Below, one piece after another: positions 24,879 to 32,975 of a stretch of DNA of 64,000 nucleotides. Source of the stretch: JAICND01 sp040905905 (GTDB lineage: Bacteria > Actinomycetota > Acidimicrobiia > Spongiisociales > ZC4RG35); the NCBI GenBank assembly GCA_040905905.1, contig JBBDQN010000030.1:1-64000 (forward strand). The letters are read 5' to 3'. How positions within the stretch are numbered: the first letter of the stretch is position 1; the number at the start of each line of letters is the position of its first letter. The position numbers were made by a program, and so were the translations under genes. The notes beneath the pieces are model-generated. The model was not told where the DNA came from and made no database searches. It was given only the letters and a program-made list of their open reading frames with translations.

Positions 24879-25856
24879 ATGCCCGCCGTAACCGTCGAAA
24901 ATACCCTCACCCTTCCCCGGGTGGCTGAACCAACCGCCGATCCGTCGACTGAACGGAAGGTGAAGTCGGTCACAACTGCCCCGCGAGGCTATGAAGGGGA
25001 GGGGTTTCCGGTCCGGCGCGCCTTTGCCGGTGTCGACCTCGGCGACCTCGATCCTTTTGTCCACCTCGACCAGATGGGTGAGGTCGAGTACGCCCCGGGC
25101 GAGCCCAAGGGCACTCCCTGGCATCCGCACCGCGGGTTTGAAACCGTCACCTACATGATCGACGGGGTGATGCAGCATCAGGACTCCCACGGTGGTGGCG
25201 GGATCATCAGCAATGGCGACACCCAATGGATGACGGCCGGGTCGGGGATTCTCCATATCGAGACACCGCCTGAATGGCTGGTCGTCTCCGGGGGTCTGTT
25301 CCACGGTTTCCAGCTGTGGGTCAACCTCCCTGCGGCCGAGAAGTTCTTGCCGCCCCGATACCAGGACCTCCGTGGTGGCGATGTCGCGCTACTGACCACA
25401 CCGGATGGAGGGGCACTGTTGCGGCTCATCGCAGGTGACCTCGATGGCCACGCCGGTCCCGGGTCGACCCACACCCCGATAACCCTGATCCATGCCACGA
25501 TCGCCCCCGGAGCTCAGGTGCGGCTTCCCTGGCGTTCTGACTTCAACGGCCTTGCCTACGTCCTTTCCGGTCGTGGTGAGTTTGGGAGCGAGAGGCGGGG
25601 CGCCGGTGCCGGCCAATTGGTGGTCTATGGCCCGGGAGAGAGCCTCACAGTGGCGGCCGACCCAAACCAGGACAGCCGCACTCCCAACCTCGATGTCCTC
25701 ATCCTTGGAGGAAAACCGATCCGCGAAGAAGTGGCGTGGTACGGGCCCTTCGTGATGAACACCGAAGCCGAAATCCGCCAGGCGCTGGAGGACTTCCAGC
25801 ACGGCAAGTTAGGAACCATCCCCGCCGACGGCATCCAGCCGTACCGACCGGCCTGA
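24879..25856 (+). CDS. Pirin family protein
   Basis: A 325-residue bicupin. The N-terminal cupin carries the metal motif HPHRGFETVTYMIDG and a later His/Glu pair in GGIISNGDTQWMTAGSGILH, which is the Fe-binding set of pirins. The C-terminal cupin includes YVLSGRGEFGSE. YhaK/pirin-type proteins can act as quercetin dioxygenases or redox sensors; the role here is unknown. An AAGGA site precedes the ATG. A hairpin of the three-copy repeat family follows the stop. Confidence 0.9.
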   Translation: MPAVTVENTLTLPRVAEPTADPSTERKVKSVTTAPRGYEGEGFPVRRAFAGVDLGDLDPFVHLDQMGEVEYAPGEPKGTPWHPHRGFETVTYMIDGVMQHQDSHGGGGIISNGDTQWMTAGSGILHIETPPEWLVVSGGLFHGFQLWVNLPAAEKFLPPRYQDLRGGDVALLTTPDGGALLRLIAGDLDGHAGPGSTHTPITLIHATIAPGAQVRLPWRSDFNGLAYVLSGRGEFGSERRGAGAGQLVVYGPGESLTVAADPNQDSRTPNLDVLILGGKPIREEVAWYGPFVMNTEAEIRQALEDFQHGKLGTIPADGIQPYRPA

Positions 25857-25880
25857 TGCAAAACCCCGCTTTTATCACCC

Positions 25881-25905
25881 GGACCCACCGAAAAACGGTG
25901 GGTCC
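25881..25905. repeat. Intergenic hairpin repeat, copy A
   Basis: Stem GGACCCACCG (25881-25890), loop AAAAA, CGGTGGGTCC (25896-25905). The outer flanks (CCGCTTTTATCACC on the left) match copy B. It lies between the convergent pirin and Vgb-like genes, where it may act as a bidirectional terminator. Confidence 0.7.
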
Positions 25906-25941
25906 AGGTCGCAAGAGTGGGTAGGGCGGTATTCCTGACCT

Positions 25942-27024
25942 CTAACCGCCGTAACGAATAACGATCAACGCGTCGGACGCGGATTCGGCTCCCCAAACCT
26001 CGCCAGGTCTACCCAACAGTTGGCGTACGTTGCCGCCAGGCGAAGGGAGAGGAAAAGACTCAAAGCCTTCAGTGGCGGGGTCGAACCGAACCACGGCGCC
26101 GGCGCCGCTGAAATCGGTCAACCACACCCGGTCGGTTTCGTCCACGTAGACCGAGTAGGCCTGGGGGCCGTCACCGGGAAGCGGCCACTCCCGCCAGGTG
26201 CCGGTGGCTGGGTCGTAGGCGCCGACCTGTCCGGCGTTGAATTCGCTCACCCAGACGATGCCATTGCTGTCCGACCACACCCGGCGTGACCCCTGCCCGG
26301 GCGTCGGCGGATCAATCTGGTCTGCATTGCCAGTCGCCTTGTCGATGCGAGCGATGTGGTTGCCGGCCAGCGAGGCGTAGAAAACCTCATTGCTGGGAGT
26401 GACGGTGATGCCATAAGGGCCGCGTCCCCCCGGTGCGTCAAAGACCTCGGGCACGGGATTGGCGGGGTCCAGTCTGCCGAATGCCCCACCCTGGCCCGTG
26501 AACCACAGGATCCCATCGTGATCGAAGACCGCTGTGTTGAGGTTGACTGCCCCACCGGGAAGAGGGAAGACCGCTACCGCCGACGTTGCAGGGTCGACCC
26601 GCGCGATGGCATTGAGACCGGTGTCGGTCACCCAAGCGGCGCCGTCGGGTCCGACAATTACGCCATGGGGAGCGGAGCCGCTGCCGAGGGGGATCTCCTC
26701 GACGTGGCCGCTGACGGGATCGAGTCGACCGAGGACGCCGATGTTCTGACCGGTGTACCAGACAGTCCCGTCAGGAGCCGGCGCCACGTCATGAGGCCCG
26801 CTGCCGGCCGGGACCGGGTACTCCTCGATTGCGGTGACCAGCGGAAGCCCGGTAGTAGTGGTTGTTCCGTCGACGGTAGTGCCCGTGGTGGTCGCCGTCG
26901 CCGGGGATGTGGCCGATGATGTGGAAGAGACGGCGTCCGTCGGACCGGGTGCCGTCGTCGCTTCCTCTCCGGCGCGGCACCCTGCAATCAATAACAACAA
27001 CACGACCCCGAACCTGCGCGTCAC
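25942..27024 (-). CDS. Vgb-like beta-propeller lipoprotein
   Basis: A 360-residue lipoprotein. The lipobox is LIAGC (Cys about 16), followed by a long Ser/Thr linker (about 20-60). The rest is a beta-propeller of repeats such as PHDVAPAPDGTVWYTGQNIG, PHGVIVGPDGAAWVTDTG and GPYGITVTPSNEVFYAS, the pattern of virginiamycin B lyase and SMP-30/NHL-like propellers. Vgb itself linearises streptogramin B, but Vgb enzymes are not lipoproteins with such linkers, so a secreted propeller of unknown ligand is more likely. GTG start at 27024. It is divergent from the thioesterase gene, with hairpin copy B between them. Confidence 0.75.
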   Translation of the reverse strand: MTRRFGVVLLLLIAGCRAGEEATTAPGPTDAVSSTSSATSPATATTTGTTVDGTTTTTGLPLVTAIEEYPVPAGSGPHDVAPAPDGTVWYTGQNIGVLGRLDPVSGHVEEIPLGSGSAPHGVIVGPDGAAWVTDTGLNAIARVDPATSAVAVFPLPGGAVNLNTAVFDHDGILWFTGQGGAFGRLDPANPVPEVFDAPGGRGPYGITVTPSNEVFYASLAGNHIARIDKATGNADQIDPPTPGQGSRRVWSDSNGIVWVSEFNAGQVGAYDPATGTWREWPLPGDGPQAYSVYVDETDRVWLTDFSGAGAVVRFDPATEGFESFPLPSPGGNVRQLLGRPGEVWGAESASDALIVIRYGG

Positions 27025-27049
27025 CCGACAACCCTAGGTCCAACGTCGC

Positions 27050-27096
27050 TTTTATCACCCAGACCCGTCGTATAACGACGGGTCTGGGTGATAAAA
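27050..27096. repeat. Intergenic hairpin repeat, copy B (21-bp perfect stem)
   Basis: The left arm (27050-27070, beginning TTTTATCACCCAGACC) and right arm (27076-27096, ending GGTCTGGGTGATAAAA) pair perfectly over 21 bp around the loop TATAA. It lies between two divergent genes, ending 7 bp before the thioesterase ATG, so it is not a simple terminator. Confidence 0.85.
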
Positions 27097-27103
27097 CGGG
27101 GTA

Positions 27104-27904
27104 ATGGCAGTTGATGCGCTCTTTCACCGTGACGGCGAACTCTTCATTCCGACGGAACTCACCAGGGGAGGGTGGTCGGACGACTCCCAACATGGGAGCC
27201 CACCTTCGGGGCTTTTGGCCCGGGCCATAGAGCAGGTGCCAACGGCGGTTCCGATGCAAGTGGTCCGCTTCACCATCGACCTCTTTCGGGCGGTGCCGCT
27301 GTCGCCATTGACGGTGCAGACCACGGTTCGTCGCGATGGCAAGCGAATCCAGGTGGTCGACGCGTTCCTCTACGCCGGAGAGCTTGAGGTTGGCAGGGTG
27401 TCTTCACTCAAGATCCGCCTGGCGGATCTCGACCTCGATGACCGTGACGAAGCCCCCTGGGTGCAGCCGGGCGATCCGGAAGCGGCCGAACCTATGGCCT
27501 GGGCCGATGTCTTCGGAACCCGATCGGGAACCACGCGTTTCCACTACGACGCGGTCGAGATCCGCACCTTCGACAACAGTTTCCTGGAAATGGGGCCAGG
27601 TGTGTCGTGGTTTCGGTTGCTGTTTCCGGTGGTGGCCGGGGAGGAACCGAGTTCTTTTGTCCGTTTGGCGACTATCGCCGACATGTCAAACGGCAATTCC
27701 CAGGCCCTTGATCCCCGGCGGTGGATCTACGTGAATCCCGACATCACTCTCTACGCTCACCGTCTCCCGGTGGACGAATGGATCGGGATGCGCTCGGCGG
27801 CCTTCCAGCACCACACCGGCATCGGGTTAGCGGATACCCGTGTGTTCGATCGACAGGGTCCCCTGGGGCGGATCAATCAGGCCCAGCTGCTCGATCACCG
27901 CTAG
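27104..27904 (+). CDS. TesB-like acyl-CoA thioesterase family protein
   Basis: A 266-residue double-hotdog protein. The N-terminal hotdog has GGWSDDSQHGSPPSGLLARA, the helix typical of the acyl-CoA thioesterase II/TesB-like (4HBT_3) group, and the second hotdog contains ATIADMSNGNSQALDPRRW with the usual central Asp/Ser/Thr region. LYAHRLPVDEWIGM and a terminal FDRQGPLGRINQAQLL are characteristic. It likely cleaves acyl-CoA esters in the cytoplasm. The start codon lies right after hairpin copy B; GGGG before the ATG is the only ribosome-binding signal. Its 3' end overlaps the convergent gene by 32 bp. Confidence 0.82.
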   Translation: MAVDALFHRDGELFIPTELTRGGWSDDSQHGSPPSGLLARAIEQVPTAVPMQVVRFTIDLFRAVPLSPLTVQTTVRRDGKRIQVVDAFLYAGELEVGRVSSLKIRLADLDLDDRDEAPWVQPGDPEAAEPMAWADVFGTRSGTTRFHYDAVEIRTFDNSFLEMGPGVSWFRLLFPVVAGEEPSSFVRLATIADMSNGNSQALDPRRWIYVNPDITLYAHRLPVDEWIGMRSAAFQHHTGIGLADTRVFDRQGPLGRINQAQLLDHR

Positions 27905-28466
27905 TCCGGAAGCCTTCTACCTCGACCGTGGTCCGTCGTCGTCGCACCTGGAGGAGGGTTCCTGCAACCACCGCAGCGACGAGTGCCGGCCATGTCCAAA
28001 CCGGAATCCCGCTCTGAACGTCGGGAGCAACGGTCATGGGTGGCGAGCCCGGTCCGCCTGCCAGTTTCGCCAGCGCTTCTTCAAGGTCGAGGGTTAGTTC
28101 CTGGGTCAGGGTGCAACTGTTGTCCATATAGGGATCAGACGAAGAGGTTGGAAAGAAGACGTATCTGACACCGTTCAGAAAGGACCGGTCCAAGGACGAG
28201 GTTGTCATAAAGCCACCCCGAGGGAAGGGATCGCCAGTGCCCCATATGCTTGCATCAACAGATACGCCGGAGCCCTTCCACACCGTGTCGACCTCGAGAA
28301 GGGCCACCCGATTCGAAGAAGAGGTCGAGACAACCGTGCCGGTGAAGACCAGCGGTGCCGCCGCGAAGCCTTGAGCGAAGCCGGGCGGATCGGCACAAAG
28401 TGCTGTTGCCGGCACTGAAAGGGCGAGAGTCGCCAAGCCGAGGCAGATCGCTGCACCCCATTTCAC
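27873..28466 (-). CDS. Exported protein with C-terminal membrane anchor
   Basis: A 197-residue protein. It has a cleavable signal peptide (1-25, ending ALCADP), an extracytoplasmic domain with AAPLVFTGTVVSTSSSNRVA and VDTVWKG, a pattern of small beta-barrel (NTR/TIMP-like) exported proteins, and a C-terminal hydrophobic segment (WTWPALVAAVVAGTLL) followed by RRRR, which anchors it as in sortase-free C-terminal tails. Two Cys could form a disulfide. GTG start at 28466 with GAGG upstream. It is divergent from paaA and not obviously linked to it. Confidence 0.65.
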   Translation of the reverse strand: MKWGAAICLGLATLALSVPATALCADPPGFAQGFAAAPLVFTGTVVSTSSSNRVALLEVDTVWKGSGVSVDASIWGTGDPFPRGGFMTTSSLDRSFLNGVRYVFFPTSSSDPYMDNSCTLTQELTLDLEEALAKLAGGPGSPPMTVAPDVQSGIPVWTWPALVAAVVAGTLLQVRRRRTTVEVEGFRTSGDRAAGPD

Positions 28467-28489
28467 ACCCTCAGCGTAATCCAGAAGAG

Positions 28490-28518
28490 TTGACCAACGA
28501 ACGATCGTTCGTTAACCT
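28490..28518 (+). promoter_or_regulatory. paa operon promoter
   Basis: TTGACC (28490-28495) and TAACCT (28513-28518) are separated by exactly 17 bp. The predicted start site coincides with the paaA ATG at 28525, suggesting a leaderless transcript. Confidence 0.65.
28496..28513. promoter_or_regulatory. Operator palindrome in the paa promoter
   Basis: AACGAACGATCGTTCGTT is a perfect 18-bp palindrome that fills the spacer between the -35 and -10 elements. The TetR-family gene at the end of the operon (31963-32523) is the likely repressor. Confidence 0.75.
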
Positions 28519-28524
28519 CGAAGG

Positions 28525-29454
28525 ATGAACGGAGACGAAAAGTTTCAGGCTTTGCTCGACGCCGAGGACAAGATCGAACCCACCGATTGGATGCCCGAGG
28601 CCTATCGCCAGACTCTGATCCGCCAGATCGCTCAACACGCCCATTCCGAAGTCATTGGCATGCAGCCCGAAGGCAATTGGATCTCGCGCGCTCCCTCTCT
28701 GCGCCGCAAGGCGATCCTCATCGCCAAAGTCCAGGACGAAGCCGGCCACGGCCTCTACCTCTACTCGGCTGCCGAGACTCTCGGCGTCACCCGTGACGAG
28801 CTCTACGACCTTCTCCACACGGGCAAGCAAAAGTACTCCTCGATCTTCAACTACCCCACCCTGTCGTGGGCGGACATGGGCGCGATCGGATGGCTCGTCG
28901 ATGGTGCCGCTATCACCAATCAGGTGATGTTGAAACGCTGCTCCTATGGCCCCTACGCCCGAGCGATGGTTCGCATCTGTCTCGAGGAGTCATTCCATCA
29001 AAGACAGGGCTACGAGATCTTGATCGCCCTCTGTAATGGGACGACCGAACAGAAGGCGCTTGCCCAAGATGCGCTCAATCGCTTTTGGTGGCCGTCGTTG
29101 ATGATGTTCGGGCCCCACGACTCTGAGTCGGCTCACAGCGAGCAGTCGATGAAGTGGAAGATCAAGCGGGTCTCCAACGATGACCTCCGCCAGCAGTTCG
29201 TCGACATGACCGTGCCCCAGGCCGACTACCTCGGCCTCACCATCCCTGACCCCGAGCTCAAGTGGAACCCCGAGCGCGGTCATTACGACTTCGGCCCCAT
29301 CGACTGGGACGAGTTCTGGGCCGTGGTCAAAGGCAACGGACCCATGAACCGGGAGCGGCTTGCACACAAACGTCTGGCCTGGGAGGAGGGCGCCTGGGTA
29401 CGAGAAGCCGCGGTCGCCCACTCTGCCAAGTCATCCACCAAGGAAGTGGCTTGA
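28525..29454 (+). CDS. paaA: 1,2-phenylacetyl-CoA epoxidase subunit PaaA
   Basis: A 309-residue catalytic subunit of the phenylacetyl-CoA epoxidase, the di-iron oxygenase that turns phenylacetyl-CoA into the ring-1,2-epoxide. The di-iron ligands are visible as Glu in AKVQDEAGHGLYL with its His, and Glu/His in RICLEESFHQRQGYE. The N terminus (DWMPEAYRQTLIRQIAQHAHSE, IGMQPEGNWI) is typical PaaA. It heads paaABCDE. The ATG at 28525 has GAAGG directly attached, too close to serve as a normal ribosome site, and the promoter spacing argues for leaderless translation. Confidence 0.96.
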   Translation: MNGDEKFQALLDAEDKIEPTDWMPEAYRQTLIRQIAQHAHSEVIGMQPEGNWISRAPSLRRKAILIAKVQDEAGHGLYLYSAAETLGVTRDELYDLLHTGKQKYSSIFNYPTLSWADMGAIGWLVDGAAITNQVMLKRCSYGPYARAMVRICLEESFHQRQGYEILIALCNGTTEQKALAQDALNRFWWPSLMMFGPHDSESAHSEQSMKWKIKRVSNDDLRQQFVDMTVPQADYLGLTIPDPELKWNPERGHYDFGPIDWDEFWAVVKGNGPMNRERLAHKRLAWEEGAWVREAAVAHSAKSSTKEVA

Positions 29455-29455
29455 G

Positions 29456-29797
29456 ATGACTTATTCGGTACCAAAGGTGGCGGGCGAGGCCGAAATCGAA
29501 GTCGGACGCGACCAGGGCGCCGCCCAATGGCCCCTGTGGGAGGTCTTCATCCGTCAGAAGCGAGGTCTCTCCCATGTCCATGTCGGATCGCTGCACGCCC
29601 CCGACTCCGAAACCGCTCTGCTCTCGGCCCGGGATGTCTACACCCGCCGGGTGGAAGGTGTCAGCATCTGGGTGGTCGCCTCCACCGACATCACCGCCTC
29701 TGACCCCGATGACGCCGCTTCCTTCTTCGAGTCGATCGAGAAGCCTTACCGGCACGCCACCCACTACGAGATCCCCGATGAAGTGGGGCAGATGTGA
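29456..29797 (+). CDS. paaB: 1,2-phenylacetyl-CoA epoxidase subunit PaaB
   Basis: A 113-residue subunit that bridges PaaA-PaaC heterodimers in the epoxidase complex. WPLWEVFIRQKRGLSHVHVGSLHAPD is the family signature, in two parts, followed by ALLSARDVYTRR and WVVAS. The ATG at 29456 lies 1 bp after the paaA stop; the longer frame to the left is inside paaA. The stop overlaps the paaC start by one base (TGATG). Confidence 0.95.
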   Translation: MTYSVPKVAGEAEIEVGRDQGAAQWPLWEVFIRQKRGLSHVHVGSLHAPDSETALLSARDVYTRRVEGVSIWVVASTDITASDPDDAASFFESIEKPYRHATHYEIPDEVGQM

Positions 29798-30474
29798 TGG
29801 CCGCCCTGAATCATGGCGATGACAATCTCGTCATTGCCCAACGGCTAGCCGAGTGGGTTTCGCGCGGTCCCGATCTGGAAACGGACATCGCCCTCGGCAA
29901 CATCGCCCTCGATCATCTTGGAGTTGCTCGAGCGCTCCTGGGCAGTGCCGAGGAGGATCGCAGTGAGGACGATCTAGCCATGCTGCGTTCCGAACGCGAG
30001 TTCACCAACCTGCTCATCTGCGAGCAGCCCAACGGGGACTTCGCCCAGACCATCGCCCGCCAGTTCCTGTTCGACGCCTATCAGTTGGGACTCTGGGAGA
30101 AGTTGAGCACGGATGCCGGCGCGACCATCGCCGGTGTGGCCGGCAAGGCGCTGTTGGAGGCTCGGTACCACTTCCGTTTCTCGTCTTCATGGGTCATACG
30201 GTTGGGAGACGGCACTCCCGAGAGCCGGCGACGCATGGAGGAAGGCTTGGTGCTGATGTGGCGATTTGTGGGCGAGATGTTCGATCAATCCCCCGACCTC
30301 CGGTCGGATTGGGATCGTCGGGTCGACGAGGTCATGACCACGGCCACCCTCCATCGGCCCGCCGACGTCTTTCAACGCCGGGGAGGAAGGGAAGGCATCC
30401 ACACCGAACACCTTGGTCACCTGTTGGCGGAGATGCAGTGGATGGCGCGCGCCTATCCAGGAGCTTCGTGGTGA
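29797..30474 (+). CDS. paaC: 1,2-phenylacetyl-CoA epoxidase subunit PaaC
   Basis: A 225-residue structural partner of PaaA with the same ferritin-like fold but without a working di-iron site. ERLAEWVSRGPDLETDIALGNIALDHLG (in part) and the N-terminal helix are family-typical, as are QFLFDAYQLGLWEKL and a C-terminal HTEHLGHLLAEMQWMAR. The ATG at 29797 overlaps the paaB stop; the GTG three bases earlier is an alternative. The stop is coupled to paaD by GTGA. Confidence 0.94.
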   Translation: MAALNHGDDNLVIAQRLAEWVSRGPDLETDIALGNIALDHLGVARALLGSAEEDRSEDDLAMLRSEREFTNLLICEQPNGDFAQTIARQFLFDAYQLGLWEKLSTDAGATIAGVAGKALLEARYHFRFSSSWVIRLGDGTPESRRRMEEGLVLMWRFVGEMFDQSPDLRSDWDRRVDEVMTTATLHRPADVFQRRGGREGIHTEHLGHLLAEMQWMARAYPGASW

Positions 30475-30908
30475 TCGCCGAACTCCTCGAACAGGTCAAG
30501 GACCCCGAGATTCCCGTTCTGACTATCGCCGACCTCGGCATTCTGCGTGGCTTTGATGTCGACGGCTCCAAAGTGACGGTCACCATCACTCCTACTTACT
30601 CAGGATGCCCCGCCATGGACATGATCAAGGCGGACATCGCCCGGGTTCTCGAAGAGAAGGGCTTCAGCGCAACGATTCGCACCACCTATTCACCGCCCTG
30701 GACGACCGACATGATCAGCCGGGAGGGAAAAGCCAAACTGGCGCGGATCGGAATCGCCCCGCCCACCCCGGTGAGCGAGGTGCGTTGTCCTCGCTGTGCG
30801 ACCGGTGACCCACGGACTGTGAGCGAGTTTGGCTCCACAGCCTGCAAGGCCCTCATGGTCTGTCCGAACTGTCGCGAGCCCTTCGACCTCTTTAAAGAGC
30901 TGCGATGA
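30471..30908 (+). CDS. paaD: Phenylacetate degradation protein PaaD
   Basis: A 145-residue MIP18/SufT-family protein that is thought to help mature the iron-sulfur cluster of PaaE. The N-terminal part has VKDPEIPVLTIADLGILR, and TPTYSGCPAMDMI carries the conserved Cys. The C-terminal zinc-ribbon part has CPRC ... FGSTACKALMVCPNCREP with four Cys. I use the GTG at 30471, which overlaps the paaC stop; the much longer frame upstream lies inside paaC. The stop overlaps the paaE ATG. Confidence 0.94.
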   Translation: MIAELLEQVKDPEIPVLTIADLGILRGFDVDGSKVTVTITPTYSGCPAMDMIKADIARVLEEKGFSATIRTTYSPPWTTDMISREGKAKLARIGIAPPTPVSEVRCPRCATGDPRTVSEFGSTACKALMVCPNCREPFDLFKELR

Positions 30909-31966
30909 GCGCACCGGTCTTTCATCGGCTCCGAGTCATCGAAGTAACACCTCTCACCGATGACGCCGTCGTCCTCACTTTTGAGGTCCCCGATGACTTG
31001 CGAACCGAATTCGCCTTTGCGGCTGGCCAACACGTCACCGTCAAGGCCGACATCGACGGCGCCGACGTGCGACGGAGTTACTCCATCTGCTCCAACGCCA
31101 GCGAGGGCAAACTTCGAATCGGCGTAAAGCGACTCCCTGGTGGCGCATTCTCCAACTGGGCTATTTCAGATCTCAAGGCCGGCACAGTCTTGGAGGTGAT
31201 GCCTCCGGTGGGGGAGTTCACTGTGATCACCAGGCCGGTTCACTACGGCGCGGTAACGGCGGGAAGCGGGATCACACCGGTGCTTTCCTTGGTGTCGACC
31301 ACCCTGGAGGCCGAGCCTGGCTGTAGGTGGACCGTCATTTTCGGCAATCGCAGCGCCGACTCTGTGATGTTCCTCGATGAACTCGAGGGTCTCAAGGATC
31401 GTTATCCGCACCGACTGCAAATCATCCACATTCTCTCCCGCGAACAGGCAGCGACACCGCTTTTTTCGGGTCGGATCGACGGACCCAAGCTCGACGAGCT
31501 GTTGGATCGGGTGGTGGGTCCCGTCATCCCCGACGAGTGGTTCCTATGTGGTCCCTACGAAATGGTGATTGCCGCCCGGGCGGTCTTGGAGACGAGGGGG
31601 CTCCACCCCGAAAAGATCCGCGACGAGCTCTTCTTCGCAGGACCGCTTGATCCATCCACGCTTCCAACGGAACCCGAGGAAGCGGAAGACACGGTCCGGT
31701 TGCAGATCACCCTGGCCGGACGGTCGACCACAACCCGGATGAGTCCCGACTCGTCGATTCTCGATGCGGCCTTGCGGGTCCGGGGCGAGCTTCCCTACTC
31801 GTGCAAGGGAGGCATGTGTGCGTCGTGCAAAGCCAGACTTGTCGAGGGCGAAGTCCGCATGGACAAGAACTGGGCTCTGGTCGAGAGCGAACTCGCCGCG
31901 GGCTATGTGCTTACCTGCCAGGCGCATCCCCTGACCGAGTCGGTGACCGTGGACTACGACGTATGA
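30905..31966 (+). CDS. paaE: 1,2-phenylacetyl-CoA epoxidase reductase PaaE
   Basis: A 353-residue NADPH-dependent reductase that supplies electrons to the PaaA di-iron centre. The FAD-binding domain has RRSYSICSNAS, the NAD(P) domain GSGITPVLSL and the terminal CGPYEMV, and the C-terminal plant-type 2Fe-2S ferredoxin domain SCKGGMCASCKARLVEG with the last Cys in LTCQAHP. The order FAD-NAD-ferredoxin is normal. It overlaps paaD and the following TetR gene by 4 bp each. Confidence 0.95.
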   Translation: MSAPVFHRLRVIEVTPLTDDAVVLTFEVPDDLRTEFAFAAGQHVTVKADIDGADVRRSYSICSNASEGKLRIGVKRLPGGAFSNWAISDLKAGTVLEVMPPVGEFTVITRPVHYGAVTAGSGITPVLSLVSTTLEAEPGCRWTVIFGNRSADSVMFLDELEGLKDRYPHRLQIIHILSREQAATPLFSGRIDGPKLDELLDRVVGPVIPDEWFLCGPYEMVIAARAVLETRGLHPEKIRDELFFAGPLDPSTLPTEPEEAEDTVRLQITLAGRSTTTRMSPDSSILDAALRVRGELPYSCKGGMCASCKARLVEGEVRMDKNWALVESELAAGYVLTCQAHPLTESVTVDYDV

Positions 31967-32523
31967 CCACTCGGGCTGTTCGTTCTCGCGACGACGTGGT
32001 GCGTACGGCCGGGAAGCTCTTTGCCGAACGCGGCTATCACGGCACCTCGATGCGGGACCTGGCTGCTGAGTTGGGGCTGTTGGGCTCGTCGTTGTACAGC
32101 CATATATCTTCGAAGGAAGACCTGTTGGTCGAAGTAGTCGAGAGAGGTGCTGATCTATTTCAGAGTTCGGCGGAGGCGGCTCTGGCGACATCGGGGACGG
32201 CCGCCAGCCGGCTAAAGGCCCTGGTTGCTGGGCACGTGGACGTGGTACTCGATCACCTTGATGAGGTGCGGACATTCCTCAACGAGGCCGGTGTCCTTGA
32301 CGAGGTACACAGAAGTCGGGTTCTGGCAGCCCGTGACCGCTACGAGGCTTCCTATCGTGAGGTCTTGTCCGAGATGAAGGTGGCTGATCCGAAACTGGCC
32401 GCGATCTTCCTTCTCTCGATCCTTAACGCCCTGGAGCGGTGGTATCGGCCGACCGGCTCCCTCCAGCGCCAAGATTTGGTCGACGAGATCCTCGGGTTCG
32501 CATTGAACGGGATCAGGCGATGA
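31963..32523 (+). CDS. TetR family regulator, probable paa repressor
   Basis: A 186-residue TetR-family protein. The HTH is TAGKLFAERGYHGTSMRDLA then LGLLGSSLYSHISSKEDLL; the C-terminal domain matches the KstR2/PaaR-like TetR_C_17 type (ARDRYEASYREVL, LNALERWYRP). It is translationally coupled to paaE, so it should autoregulate the operon through the palindrome in the paaA promoter. The usual ligand of such repressors is phenylacetyl-CoA, which is inference here. The stop overlaps the next gene. Confidence 0.85.
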   Translation: MTTRAVRSRDDVVRTAGKLFAERGYHGTSMRDLAAELGLLGSSLYSHISSKEDLLVEVVERGADLFQSSAEAALATSGTAASRLKALVAGHVDVVLDHLDEVRTFLNEAGVLDEVHRSRVLAARDRYEASYREVLSEMKVADPKLAAIFLLSILNALERWYRPTGSLQRQDLVDEILGFALNGIRR

Positions 32524-32972
32524 CCAATCGAAGGATTCTTCAACCCCGCCACATAGGAGTAATTGCGATCGGCCTGGTCTTGGTAGCGGTGGTCGCGGCC
32601 GCCGTGATTACTACCCTGCGACCCGTTGAGGATCTCGATCCCAACTCACCCGAAGGGGCGGTGCAGGGATTCTTTCAAGCCCTCGAGGCGAGGGACTACA
32701 AGGCTGCCCACACCTTGCTGTCGTCGAAGCTGCAGACCGACTGCACGCCGACCGACCTCGCCACTTACCTCTCCGACTTCGATCGCGTTGTCATCGATGA
32801 GGTGGTTCCCAGCGACTCCGCGACGCTTGTGAGGGTTGAGGTCCAACATATAGATGCGACCGATCCTCTCAATCCCTACACGTATATGGAACTTCTCGAC
32901 TTCGACATCGAACGTGAGAACGTCAGGCCGGTGATAAGCCGACTTCCCTGGCCCTTCTTCTGTGAGGCTTGA
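32520..32972 (+). CDS. Membrane-anchored protein with small NTF2-like domain
   Basis: A 150-residue protein with one N-terminal membrane segment (about 13-34) and an extracytoplasmic domain. SPEGAVQGFFQALEARDYKAAHTLLSSKLQ is the entry helix pattern of NTF2-like/DUF4878-type lipoprotein domains, seen here in a form without a lipobox. The C terminus has two Cys-containing stretches. It overlaps the TetR stop by 4 bp and lies 3 bp before the next gene, so it may be read from the paa promoter. Confidence 0.65.
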   Translation: MTNRRILQPRHIGVIAIGLVLVAVVAAAVITTLRPVEDLDPNSPEGAVQGFFQALEARDYKAAHTLLSSKLQTDCTPTDLATYLSDFDRVVIDEVVPSDSATLVRVEVQHIDATDPLNPYTYMELLDFDIERENVRPVISRLPWPFFCEA

Positions 32973-32975
32973 ACC

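Noticed and set aside
24801..25304. The extended N terminus of the YihY protein
   Set aside because: It would overlap the pirin gene and the promoter region, and the YihY domain begins after the ATG at 24800.
25942..27024. Streptogramin B lyase resistance gene
   Set aside because: The propeller is similar, but it is a lipoprotein with a Ser/Thr linker, so a secreted binding propeller is more likely.
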